DNA of 8,903 bases from Actinomycetota bacterium. GTDB lineage: Bacteria; Actinomycetota; Actinomycetes; S36-B12. Both the position numbers and the translations under genes were made by a program. The notes under the pieces were generated by a model that saw only the letters and a program-made list of their open reading frames with translations, did not search any database and was not told where the DNA came from. The stretch is taken from contig JAPLBU010000163.1 of NCBI GenBank assembly GCA_026392575.1, positions 10,418-19,320 on the forward strand, written 5' to 3'. This document shows, in pieces, positions 1-5,775 of this stretch (position 1 is the first letter of the stretch; each line of letters begins with the position of its first letter).

Positions 1-322
1 CCGTGACCCGCAAGTACAGGCGGCCAAGAGTCTCACCCGTGGTCATGCTGAACTTCTTGCTGCCCTTGCCCTTGACGGCCCAGGTGGAGACGGGCGTCCA
101 GGTCGCCTGATCCCAGGACGTGCTCAGCGCAGCGGTGCGAGCAACGGCCGGATTGGCATTGGCCACATCCACCGTCAACGGGAAGCTGCTGTACCCGAGC
201 GCCTCAGCGGGGACCGTGAGAACGATGGGCGGCGTGCGCCTCGGCGCAGCCGAGGCCGGCGCGGCAGACAACAGGCCTGCAAGCACGCCGACACACACAA
301 ATACCGCGGCTATCCGTCGCAT
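1..322 (-). CDS. Secreted protein, N-terminal part (cut by window edge)
   Basis: The reading frame runs off the left end of the window, so only the first 107 residues are visible. The start ATG has a GGGAG ribosome-binding site seven bases upstream. Residues 1-25 form a Sec signal peptide: two arginines after the Met, a hydrophobic core (about residues 5-20), then A-P-A-S-A before a likely cleavage after residue 25. The mature part begins with a short Pro/Arg stretch. It continues as a Thr/Val/Ser-rich segment with alternating hydrophobic residues (ending L-G-R-L-Y-L-R-V-T), which suggests a beta-sandwich, Ig-like domain. I do not recognise the family, and the domain guess is inference. A promoter candidate lies just upstream in the end of the preceding gene. 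An exported or surface protein is well supported; its function is unknown. Confidence 0.75.
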   Translation of the reverse strand, partial: MRRIAAVFVCVGVLAGLLSAAPASAAPRRTPPIVLTVPAEALGYSSFPLTVDVANANPAVARTAALSTSWDQATWTPVSTWAVKGKGSKKFSMTTGETLGRLYLRVT

Positions 323-361
323 CCGGAGGCTCCCTGAATCGTCCGGCCGCCAGAGGCGGTG

Positions 362-402
362 TACGCCTCAGAATAGCGGCCTACGCCTCCGAGTAAACGG
401 CC
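362..402. repeat. Imperfect tandem repeat, about 20 bp x 2
   Basis: Two adjacent units, 362-381 and 382-402, share TACGCCTC at the start and CGGCC at the end, with a few substitutions and one indel between. Unit 382-402 holds the last codons and stop of the oxygenase-like gene (Y-S-E-A-stop on the minus strand). The other unit, read two bases out of frame, would again encode Y-S-E-A. It looks like a small tandem duplication of the gene's 3' end. Confidence 0.55.
370..397 (-). promoter_or_regulatory. Candidate promoter for the secreted protein gene
   Basis: On the minus strand TTTACT (plus 392-397) is followed after 16 bases by TATTCT (plus 370-375), which resembles -35 and -10 boxes. The predicted transcript would start about 40 bases before the ATG at 322, leaving room for the visible ribosome-binding site. 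The -35 box lies inside the last codons of the upstream oxygenase-like gene. Assigned by eye only. Confidence 0.4.
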
Positions 403-1145
403 GACGGGTCGTAGCCGTAGAAGGCTGTCCGGGCGGCGCGGCGCGTCTGCGCCTCGTCCTCCATGGCCGTAGCGAACGCCGGGTCGAGCTCCGGAGACGG
501 GACCTTGGTGACGGGGTTGCGCTCGAAGATCCACTTCTCCAGGGCCGGGCCGGATTCAAAGGAGTTGATGAGGCAGTAGCGCGGCTCGGTGCCGACATGC
601 CACACGGAATGCCACATGCGCTCGGAGTCGACGACGAGCTGCGCACCGGCGCGCAGGGGTATGCGCGTCTCGGTGCTCGGATCGTTGATGTCCTCGCGCA
701 GGACCATGAAGGAGCCGGGGTTGTCGGTCAGCTGCATGAACTGGCGGATGACCCAGCCCTCGCCCTCAGGATTGCGCCGGTTGTTGTCGTCGAGGTGCGA
801 GTTGTAGAGCGAATCCGCGAAGCTGTTCGGCTGCAGCTCGATGATGCGGCAGCGGCCGACGCGGGCGTCGACCTCCTTGACGCGCTGCACGAGCGTGGGT
901 GCCTTCGCGACCTGCGAGTCGATCCAGATGCCATCCTTGTCGCTGCGCGGCGGATCGCTGTGCCAGAAGGCGTTGCAGCCGATCTCGCCCTGCGCGCTGG
1001 CGAGCGGCGCGAACCGCGTATCGCCGGACGACTTCCAGTCGACGTACTCCAGGCTCATCCACTCCGACGGGTCAACCACACCGCCATAGGAGTCGAGAAC
1101 TGCGTAGCCGGTCTCCTCGAGGACGGACATGCGGTAATGCGACAC
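381..1145 (-). CDS. Putative Fe(II)/2-oxoglutarate-dependent oxygenase-like protein
   Basis: A 254-residue soluble protein without signal peptide or membrane segment. I chose the GTG start at 1145 because AGGAGG sits four bases before it. An ATG 30 bases further up has no comparable site, and a Met five codons in is a fallback. The pattern H-L-D (residues 117-119), His179 about 60 residues later, and Arg189 ten residues after that matches the iron-binding HxD...H and 2-oxoglutarate-binding Arg of double-stranded beta-helix oxygenases. The segment around R-M-W-H-S-V-W-H-V-G and R-Y-C-L-I-N-S-F looks like the distal strands of such a fold. Phytanoyl-CoA-type or aspartyl/asparaginyl beta-hydroxylase-like relatives are possible. 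I do not recognise a named family, so substrate and pathway are unknown. It is divergent from a peroxiredoxin; no functional link can be inferred. The coding status is firm; the oxygenase call is inferred from motif spacing. Confidence 0.7.
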   Translation of the reverse strand: MSHYRMSVLEETGYAVLDSYGGVVDPSEWMSLEYVDWKSSGDTRFAPLASAQGEIGCNAFWHSDPPRSDKDGIWIDSQVAKAPTLVQRVKEVDARVGRCRIIELQPNSFADSLYNSHLDDNNRRNPEGEGWVIRQFMQLTDNPGSFMVLREDINDPSTETRIPLRAGAQLVVDSERMWHSVWHVGTEPRYCLINSFESGPALEKWIFERNPVTKVPSPELDPAFATAMEDEAQTRRAARTAFYGYDPSAVYSEA

Positions 1146-1181
1146 GGTGCCTCCTGCAATCGGAATTCCTCCCATTGTCAG

Positions 1182-1195
1182 CCCGGCGCGCCGGG
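1182..1195. promoter_or_regulatory. 14-bp perfect palindrome in divergent intergenic region
   Basis: The bases CCCGGCGCGCCGGG read the same on both strands and lie between the divergent oxygenase-like and peroxiredoxin genes. On the minus strand a -10-like GACAAT (plus 1174-1179) follows directly, so the palindrome would lie just upstream of it, in the spacer of a possible oxygenase promoter. It could be an operator, but short G/C palindromes are common in GC-rich DNA. Confidence 0.25.
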
Positions 1196-1231
1196 GACTT
1201 TCACGTCGAACGGCCCGTGTCGCTAGGGACC

Positions 1232-1261
1232 TTGGTCCCGTTCGCCGCGCACCGTTACAGT
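1232..1261 (+). promoter_or_regulatory. Leaderless-type promoter of the peroxiredoxin gene
   Basis: TTGGTC (1232-1237), an 18-base spacer and TACAGT (1256-1261) resemble -35 and -10 boxes. Only six bases separate the -10 box from the ATG at 1268, so transcription would start at or next to the A of the start codon. There is no Shine-Dalgarno sequence before the ATG, which fits a leaderless mRNA. Confidence 0.5.
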
Positions 1262-1267
1262 CCCGGC

Positions 1268-1657
1268 ATGCCCATTGCCATCGGAGATCCCCTGCCCGGC
1301 GCGTTCACGCCCGGATGCTCGCGTGTTCACCTGCCGGGGTACGCGACCCATGCCGCGGACATCGCCGGGAAGGGCGTCGACACCATCGCCTGCATCTCCG
1401 TCAACGACGTCTACGTCATGGACGCCTGGGGTCAGGCCCACGACGTCAACGCGACCATCACGATGATCGCCGATGGGGATGCGTCTTTCACGAAGGCCGT
1501 CGGCCTCGAGATCGAGGTCGATCGCAATGCCCTCGGGCTCCGCTCGCAGCGCTACGCGATGGTGCTGCAGGACGGCGTGGTCACCGACCTGCTGCTCGAG
1601 GACAACGGACTATCCGTCGCCAACAGCGCTGCGGAGTGCGTGCTCGGTCGGCTGTAG
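1268..1657 (+). CDS. Prx5/redoxin-type peroxiredoxin with internal deletion
   Basis: A 129-residue protein of the atypical 2-Cys peroxiredoxin (Prx5/AhpE-like redoxin) family, which reduces hydroperoxides through a peroxidatic cysteine. Visible signatures are P-G-A-F-T-P-G-C-S (residues 10-18, catalytic Cys17), H-L-P-G-Y, C-I-S-V-N-D-V-Y-V-M-D-A-W-G and Q-R-Y-A-M-V-L-Q-D-G-V, which holds the conserved active-site Arg. The family usually has about 155-160 residues. Here the opening M-P-I-A-I-G-D-P-L-P joins straight onto G-A-F-T-P. Compared with human PRDX5 from memory, about 30 residues between the equivalent prolines are absent, including the strand leading into the active-site loop. The frame is kept and the active-site residues remain, but the thioredoxin fold probably loses a core strand. 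The start fits a leaderless transcript. No upstream in-frame segment supplies the missing part. It may be a decaying gene, an unusual minimal form or an assembly artefact. Confidence 0.85.
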   Translation: MPIAIGDPLPGAFTPGCSRVHLPGYATHAADIAGKGVDTIACISVNDVYVMDAWGQAHDVNATITMIADGDASFTKAVGLEIEVDRNALGLRSQRYAMVLQDGVVTDLLLEDNGLSVANSAAECVLGRL

Positions 1658-1659
1658 AT

Positions 1660-1676
1660 CCGGCCGGCCGCGCCGG
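1660..1676. terminator. Possible GC hairpin between convergent genes
   Basis: The 19 bases between the peroxiredoxin stop and the DUF1707 stop are almost all G/C. They can fold as CCGGC (1664-1668), a three-base loop and GCCGG (1672-1676), or in a shifted register starting at 1660. There is no T-tract on either strand. Its position between two convergent ends suggests a terminator, but the stem is short. Confidence 0.25.
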
Positions 1677-2114
1677 TCAGCGGGACGCGCGGCGGGTCAG
1701 CGTGCCGATGATCATGGCTGCCCCCCACGGACCCATCACCCAGATCGGCCAGTAGCTCGGGGCGTCGCCGCCCCCGGAGACCCACGTACCCAGCCAGATG
1801 ACGTTGACCAGGATGCTGACGCCGGCCCAGGCCGCCCAGCCCTTGCGCATATTGCGATCCTGCTCGTCGTCATCGTCGGCCACGGCTACCCCGTTCGGCA
1901 CGGGCACGGCAGGCGCTGCAGGTACCGGAGGCTGCACCGGGAGATCGCTGACGAGAGCCGCGAGTTCTCCGTAGGTACGTGCCTCATGCGCGGATGCCAT
2001 CCGCGACTGGAACTCGTCGTTCTCGAGCCGTCCCTCGGCGTAGGCCTCGCGCATCAGCGAGATCGTGTGATCACGGTCCTCGTCACTGGCGCGAAGTTCG
2101 GGAGTGTCCGTCAT
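1677..2114 (-). CDS. DUF1707 (SHOCT-like) protein with two membrane segments
   Basis: A 145-residue protein. Residues 6-59 match the DUF1707 pattern known from actinobacteria: L-R-A-S-D-E-D-R near the start, then a helix with A-E-G-R-L-E-N-D-E-F and a final T-Y-G-E-L-A-A-L-V-S-D-L-P. A Pro/Ala/Val linker (60-78) and an acidic stretch (79-86) follow, then two hydrophobic segments (about 93-112 and 121-138) and a basic C-terminal tail. The expected topology is a cytosolic DUF1707 domain anchored by a two-helix hairpin. The family's biochemical role is unknown; members often sit beside signalling or envelope genes. It lies 38 bases after the ATP-grasp gene on the same strand. TAGGCT (plus 2122-2127) stands seven bases before its ATG, so it may also have its own leaderless transcript. 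Confidence 0.88.
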   Translation of the reverse strand: MTDTPELRASDEDRDHTISLMREAYAEGRLENDEFQSRMASAHEARTYGELAALVSDLPVQPPVPAAPAVPVPNGVAVADDDDEQDRNMRKGWAAWAGVSILVNVIWLGTWVSGGGDAPSYWPIWVMGPWGAAMIIGTLTRRASR

Positions 2115-2121
2115 GACTGCG

Positions 2122-2127
2122 AGCCTA
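2122..2127 (-). promoter_or_regulatory. -10-like box giving a leaderless start for the DUF1707 gene
   Basis: TAGGCT on the minus strand ends seven bases before the ATG at 2114, placing a transcription start on the start codon. No good -35 box is visible, and no Shine-Dalgarno sequence precedes the ATG. The gene could instead be read through from the upstream ligase gene. Confidence 0.3.
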
Positions 2128-2152
2128 CGCTCGCTATCGATGTGAGCGCGTG

Positions 2153-3037
2153 TTACAGCCGCGCAGCGATCGCCGTTGCCAGCCTCATCGGCGCATCGGC
2201 GTGGTGCGACAGGAAGAGCGACGGCTCGGTGAGCTCGAGTTCGAGGAGCTGCGGCATCCCGTCAGGGCCAGGAATCAAGTCAACGCGGGCGTAGAGCACG
2301 TGCTCGAAACCACCGGGGATGCAGGCGACGATCCGGCGCGCAGCGTCGAACTCGGCGGACGTCGGGTCACGCGGGTCGATCTGCTCCTGCACGAACAGGC
2401 CCTCAACCCGCTCGCCCTCCACGCCGCGGGTGAGGAGCGGTCCCTTGCGAATAGCGTGCGAGAACTGGCCACCGAGGAACAGCACGGCCGTCTCGCCGAT
2501 CGTGTCGACGGCCTCGAGGTAGGGCTGGATCATCACGGTGCGGCCCGCGTCGAGCAGACCGCGCACGTGCGCACGCGCTTCGTCGAGGGGCGCATCCGAT
2601 GCGTAGCGCATGGTGTCGCGGGATCCGGCGGACACGGCCGGCTTCACGACGAAGTCGACGTAACCCTCGGCCGGTGACCATCCCGTCGGGTCGTCGCCGG
2701 GCTCAAGGAACAGCGTGGGCACCACAGGCATGCCCTGCTCAGCGAGAGCGCGCAGGTAGCGCTTGTCGGTGTTCCACTCGATGACGGCTGCTGGGTTCAG
2801 CAGGAGCGTGACGGCCTCGACCGCGCGTGTCCAGGCGATGAATGCCGGTCGGTCCTGCGAGTAGTCCCATGTCTCGCGCACCACCACGGCGTCGAAGGAC
2901 GACCAGTCGACGCTCTCGTTGGTCCACACGGCAGGAACGGCCGCGATGCCGAGTTCAGCCAGGGCCGGAATCAGCAGTCGATCCTCGTCATCCAGCAGCG
3001 GAAACTCGCGGCAGGTGGCAAGCGCGACGGACGGCAC
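2153..3037 (-). CDS. ATP-grasp domain protein (RimK/DcsG-like ligase)
   Basis: A 294-residue ATP-grasp ligase, a family that joins a carboxylate to an amine or thiol through an acyl-phosphate made from ATP. I start it at the GTG at 3037 because AAGGAG lies six bases before it and the protein then opens directly with a beta strand (P-S-V-A-L-A-T-C). A GTG ten codons further up lacks a ribosome-binding site. Residues 1-80 form the pre-ATP-grasp domain. N-P-A-A-V-I-E-W-N-T-D-K (81-92) opens the ATP-grasp domain. V-K-P-A-V-S-A-G-S-R-D-T (131-142) is the nucleotide-binding lysine and small-residue loop. R-V-D-L (251-254) and L-E-L-E-L-T-E-P-S-L-F-L (265-276) carry the acidic Mg-binding residues. 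The pattern resembles the group that includes the cycloserine enzyme DcsG, RimK and glutathione synthetase, but no other amino-acid-ligase or cycloserine gene is present. The substrate is unknown. Confidence 0.88.
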   Translation of the reverse strand: MPSVALATCREFPLLDDEDRLLIPALAELGIAAVPAVWTNESVDWSSFDAVVVRETWDYSQDRPAFIAWTRAVEAVTLLLNPAAVIEWNTDKRYLRALAEQGMPVVPTLFLEPGDDPTGWSPAEGYVDFVVKPAVSAGSRDTMRYASDAPLDEARAHVRGLLDAGRTVMIQPYLEAVDTIGETAVLFLGGQFSHAIRKGPLLTRGVEGERVEGLFVQEQIDPRDPTSAEFDAARRIVACIPGGFEHVLYARVDLIPGPDGMPQLLELELTEPSLFLSHHADAPMRLATAIAARL

Positions 3038-3075
3038 GGTGGACTCCTTCAGCAGGTGCGGCCACACTGCATCCC

Positions 3076-3372
3076 ATGGCCGCCCGCAAGTATGCCCCGC
3101 CCCGCACGTGGGTCGCAGAGGGTGGTGACTGGCCCTATGGTCCCTTCACCGCGGATGCTCCGCCGTATGCCGTCGTCACCGCGGCCGTGGTGCGCGCGTA
3201 CCGTCAGGCGGCCGGGTCGCGCAGCCTGCGGTCCGTTGCGGAACCTGCCGGCATCGACCCGACCAGCCTCAGTCGGATGCTGTCCGGCGAGACGGTCCCC
3301 GATGTGCACACGGTCGCCGTCCTTGAGGACGCACTCGACGCTGCACTCTGGCCGGAATACCCGCGAGGCTAG
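3076..3372 (+). CDS. Small HTH (XRE-like) transcriptional regulator
   Basis: A 98-residue protein. Residues about 33-92 form a helix-turn-helix domain: S-L-R-S-V-A-E-P-A-G-I-D-P-T-S-L-S-R-M-L (50-69) has the spacing of the two core helices of XRE/Cro-type DNA-binding domains. It is followed by S-G-E-T-V-P-D-V-H-T-V and a last helix (A-V-L-E-D-A-L). The first 30 residues are rich in Trp, Pro and Tyr and hold no domain I recognise. The start ATG has no Shine-Dalgarno site. TGGACT, 17 bases, CACACT and then seven bases to the ATG could form a weak leaderless promoter. It is divergent from the ATP-grasp ligase, with 38 bases between the two starts, so a protein bound there could affect both. Its target and any ligand are unknown. 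Confidence 0.82.
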   Translation: MAARKYAPPRTWVAEGGDWPYGPFTADAPPYAVVTAAVVRAYRQAAGSRSLRSVAEPAGIDPTSLSRMLSGETVPDVHTVAVLEDALDAALWPEYPRG

Positions 3373-3395
3373 GCGCAAGCACCTAGCCTCGCGGG
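3360..3395. terminator. Perfect 14-bp inverted repeat, likely bidirectional terminator
   Basis: Bases 3360-3373 and 3382-3395 are exact reverse complements with an eight-base loop (3374-3381). The element lies between the convergent HTH and lipoprotein genes. Its left arm contains the last codons and the TAG stop of the HTH gene; its right arm ends 15 bases from the lipoprotein stop. No T-tract follows on either strand, as often in GC-rich actinobacterial terminators. Location and symmetry favour termination for both genes. Confidence 0.75.
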
Positions 3396-3409
3396 ATTCC
3401 AGGCTGCGA

Positions 3410-3817
3410 CTACTCCGTGATGGTGAGGGTGATGTCGCGCGTCGAGGCGTCGGGGTTGGTCACCGTGATGATGGCCGTGCCGGGCGCGAGGGTCTTGCCA
3501 CCGGGGTTGAACGTGGCGCCGCCCTCTTCCTTGGCCTGGGTCAGCTCGACGAGGTCGGGCTTGTCTGTGGCGACGGTCGTGCCCATGAGGTTGTCGGCCG
3601 CGATGATGATGTCGAGGTAGTCGCCAACCTTCGCGGTTGCCGCAGTCTGATCCTCAGTGATGATGACGGGCGGCAGCATCTGCGTGCTCCCTGCGGATGA
3701 GGCGGCCGCCGAAGCGGAGGCCGCGGGCTCACTTGTCGACGACGAGCAGCCGGCGAGCACGGCGACACCCAGGAGGGTGGCGGCGCTGACAGCGGCGACG
3801 GTGCGGATGCGGCTCAT
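3410..3817 (-). CDS. Small secreted lipoprotein with Ig-like domain
   Basis: A 135-residue lipoprotein. The ATG at 3817 is chosen because AAGGAG lies seven bases upstream and the protein then starts with a classic type II signal: M-S-R-I-R, a hydrophobic core (about 7-20) and the lipobox L-A-G-C with the lipid-modified Cys at residue 24. A Ser/Ala-rich linker of about 20 residues follows. The rest (about 48-135) is rich in Thr, Val, Ile and Asp with alternating hydrophobic positions, ending T-L-T-I-T-E, and looks like a small all-beta, Ig-like domain. A chagasin-like inhibitor fold is conceivable, but no diagnostic motif was seen. It would sit on the outer face of the cytoplasmic membrane. 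It lies 62 bases after rpiB on the same strand, separated by a hairpin, so it is probably transcribed on its own. Its function is unknown. Confidence 0.85.
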   Translation of the reverse strand: MSRIRTVAAVSAATLLGVAVLAGCSSSTSEPAASASAAASSAGSTQMLPPVIITEDQTAATAKVGDYLDIIIAADNLMGTTVATDKPDLVELTQAKEEGGATFNPGGKTLAPGTAIITVTNPDASTRDITLTITE

Positions 3818-3850
3818 GGTGGGGCTCCTTGATCGGGGTCGGATGACACT

Positions 3851-3868
3851 GCGGGGATCATGCCCCGC
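3851..3868 (-). terminator. Hairpin downstream of the rpiB remnant
   Basis: GCGGGG (3851-3856) and CCCCGC (3863-3868) pair perfectly around a six-base loop, 11 bases after the rpiB stop and upstream of the lipoprotein gene. The position fits a terminator for the xylB-rpiB operon. There is no T-tract and the stem is six pairs, so this is moderate evidence only. Confidence 0.4.
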
Positions 3869-3879
3869 CCGGGCCAAGG

Positions 3880-4333
3880 TTAAACGTCGGTGGCGCCGTG
3901 GGTTTCATCGAGGCGGGCGAGCTTCTCCACTCGGCCCCGATGGCGGCCGCCCTCGAAATCGGTCTCGAGGAAGACGGCGAGTGCTGCGATCGCCGAATCA
4001 GGGTCGGTGAACCGCTCCCCGAAACAGGCCACGTTCGCGTCGTTGTGTTGCCGGGTGATCTGCGCATCCTCCACATCGCGGATCACCCCGCCGGCCGGGC
4101 ACCTTGTTGGCCGCCATGCAGATCCCCTGACCGCTCCCGCACACGGCGACGCCGCGGTCGACCTCACCGCTCGCGACAGCCCGGCCGACAAGTCCCCCGT
4201 AGTGCGGGTAGTCAACGCGGGCCTCGCTGTAGGCGCCGACGTCGGTGACCACGTGGCCGTTCTCGAGCAGCCACGCCTTGAGGGTCTCCTTCAGCAGGTA
4301 CCCCGCATGGTCAGAGCCGATCGCGATTCTCAT
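3880..4333 (-). pseudogene. rpiB: Ribose-5-phosphate isomerase B, frameshifted
   Basis: RpiB interconverts ribose 5-phosphate and ribulose 5-phosphate in the pentose phosphate pathway. The first 80 codons read well: M-R-I-A-I-G-S-D-H-A-G, D-Y-P-H-Y, C-G-S-G-Q-G (catalytic Cys65) and A-A-N-K-V-P-G. The remaining family sequence (V-I-R-D-V-E-D-A-Q, R-Q-H-N-D-A-N-V, F-E-G-G-R-H-R-G-R-V-E-K) continues for 68 codons in another frame, from about 4086 to the stop at 3880. At the break (plus 4087-4093) seven bases stand where the family has about twelve, coding for I-R-A-A or similar. A loss of five bases explains both the shift and the missing residues. Left in its first frame the protein keeps Cys65 but loses the C-terminal half, so it is probably inactive. 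The two parts plus the gap would give about 152 residues, the normal length. The ATG overlaps the xylB stop in ATGA, with GGGGAGGG just before it, implying coupled translation. A sequencing or assembly error is the main alternative. Confidence 0.88.
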
Positions 4334-5742
4334 ATGCCCTCCCCGGCCGTTGCCACGCGCACCATCATCTCGCGACGGCGAGCAAGTAGTTCGACGGCAT
4401 CGGGACGGGGCATCACGACGCTCGCGCGAGACACTGGACGCGGGTTGCTCGTCAGGCCCGCCGCGAGCAGGGCGGCGCCGACCACAGCGGAGTCCGGCGC
4501 GTCCGTCACGGCGAGGGTCAGGCCCGTCGCATCCGCCAGCAGCTGACGGAACGCCGGGTCATGCGTCCCACCACCAACCAGGGGAACGACATCGGGCATG
4601 GGATCACCCGAGTCCTGCACCGCCTCGACACCGAGGGCAACGGCCTGCGCGACTCCCTCGAGCACACTGCGCAGCATCGCGGCGCGATCGGTCGACAGGC
4701 TCATGCCATGCCATGAGCCGCGCAGCTCCGGATTCATGAACGGCGTGCGCTCGCCCGACAGGTACGGCACGAACATCGGGTCGTCGGCTCGAACGCCGTG
4801 CGCCAGTGCGGCAGCGGCCTCCTCGACGGTCGCGTCGAACCAGGCCAGCGCCGCAGTTAGGGACAGCCCCGAACTCTGCACGGCCCCGATTCGATACCAA
4901 CCATCGCCCGGCGCACCTGCCGTCGCGAACGTGTGCGTGCGCAGCGTCGCGTCAAGGCTCGGCGACGACATCAGCCGCACGACCTGCGCACCACTGCCGA
5001 CCGCGACGAACCCGTCGTCGGCTCCGAGGCCCAGCCCCGCGAGCGCGCAGGCGGTGTCGGCAGCCCCGACTACGCAGGGCAGAGCATCGTCGAGCCCGGG
5101 CAAGGCGAGTGCCCCGGCCGCGTCAGCGGATCCGCGGACCGGCGGCAGCAGCGTGATCGGCAGCCCGACCCAGGCGATTGCCCGCTCAGACCACTCGCCC
5201 GACACGACGTCGTAGAGCATCGTTCCCGATGCGTCACTCGGGTCCGTCGCGAGATCGCCACCCAGGGCAACCCGCAGCCAGTCCTTGGGCTGCAGCACAT
5301 GCACCGCACGCGCCATCACATCCGGCTCGTTCTCGAGCAGCCACGCAAGGCTCGTTGCCGCGAACCCCGTCACGGCTGGCGACCCCAGGCGGCTGAGCTC
5401 GGCGTGGGTGAGGTCGCTCCCCAGCGCTCGGGCCTGCTCGACCGAACGGCCATCGGCCCACAGGATCGCCGGGCGCAGCGGAGTGAAGACTGCATCGGTG
5501 ACGACCACGCCGTGCATCTGGCCGGAGAAGCCCGCGGACAACGGCCGCTCCCCGGTCGTCGAGAGGACTTCGGCCACGACCTCTCGCGCACCCGCCAGCC
5601 ACGCAGCCGGATCACTCTCCGCCCAGCCGGGTCGCGGGGCGTCGACGGAATACGGACGGCTCGCCTTCGCGAGCACCACGCCGTCAGCGTCCACGAGCGC
5701 GGCCTTGACGGAGCCCGTGCCGAGGTCAATACCCAGCCGCAT
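4330..5742 (-). CDS. xylB: Xylulokinase (FGGY carbohydrate kinase)
   Basis: A 470-residue FGGY-family kinase that phosphorylates D-xylulose to xylulose 5-phosphate in the cytoplasm. The ATG at 5742 is preceded by GAGGGAGG at the right distance, and the protein starts at the family's usual point, M-R-L-G-I-D-L-G-T-G-S (ATP phosphate loop). Further signatures in order: F-S-G-Q-M-H-G (72-78, typical of xylulokinases), I-L-W-A-D-G-R-S (93-100), Q-P-K-D-W-L-R (151-157), S-D-A-S-G-T-M-L-Y-D (169-178), G-A-A-D-T-A (226-231, Asp229 as catalytic base), L-S-G-E-R-T-P (328-334) and V-G-G-G-T-H-D (389-395). Length is close to that of typical bacterial XylB (about 480). It overlaps rpiB by four bases, forming a two-gene operon, and is divergent from ribokinase with 66 bases between. 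D-xylulose is the likely substrate from the Q-M-H-G motif, although FGGY specificity cannot be settled by motif alone. Confidence 0.92.
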   Translation of the reverse strand: MRLGIDLGTGSVKAALVDADGVVLAKASRPYSVDAPRPGWAESDPAAWLAGAREVVAEVLSTTGERPLSAGFSGQMHGVVVTDAVFTPLRPAILWADGRSVEQARALGSDLTHAELSRLGSPAVTGFAATSLAWLLENEPDVMARAVHVLQPKDWLRVALGGDLATDPSDASGTMLYDVVSGEWSERAIAWVGLPITLLPPVRGSADAAGALALPGLDDALPCVVGAADTACALAGLGLGADDGFVAVGSGAQVVRLMSSPSLDATLRTHTFATAGAPGDGWYRIGAVQSSGLSLTAALAWFDATVEEAAAALAHGVRADDPMFVPYLSGERTPFMNPELRGSWHGMSLSTDRAAMLRSVLEGVAQAVALGVEAVQDSGDPMPDVVPLVGGGTHDPAFRQLLADATGLTLAVTDAPDSAVVGAALLAAGLTSNPRPVSRASVVMPRPDAVELLARRREMMVRVATAGEGI

Positions 5743-5775
5743 GCGACCTCCCTCGACGACGTGGACTGCTCCGAA

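Noticed and set aside
120..1226. Long plus-strand open frame of 368 codons opposite the oxygenase-like gene
   Set aside because: It is Arg/Ala-rich, has no recognisable motif, and lies antisense to a gene with a good ribosome-binding site and family-like residues. Such shadow frames are common in GC-rich DNA.
2842..3075. Longer N-terminus for the HTH regulator
   Set aside because: The upstream part is antisense to the ATP-grasp gene and Arg-rich. The ATG at 3076 gives a coherent small regulator.
1293..4101. Octamer TGCCCGGC at both lesion sites (1293-1300 plus, 4094-4101 minus), suggesting a shared deletion mechanism
   Set aside because: The octamer is expected about once or twice by base composition and also occurs at 7146 within the intact lyase gene, so the coincidence is weak.
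3880..4333. Programmed ribosomal frameshift in rpiB
   Set aside because: The junction lacks residues conserved in the family, and no clear slippery heptamer with a downstream structure was seen. A plain deletion explains the break better.
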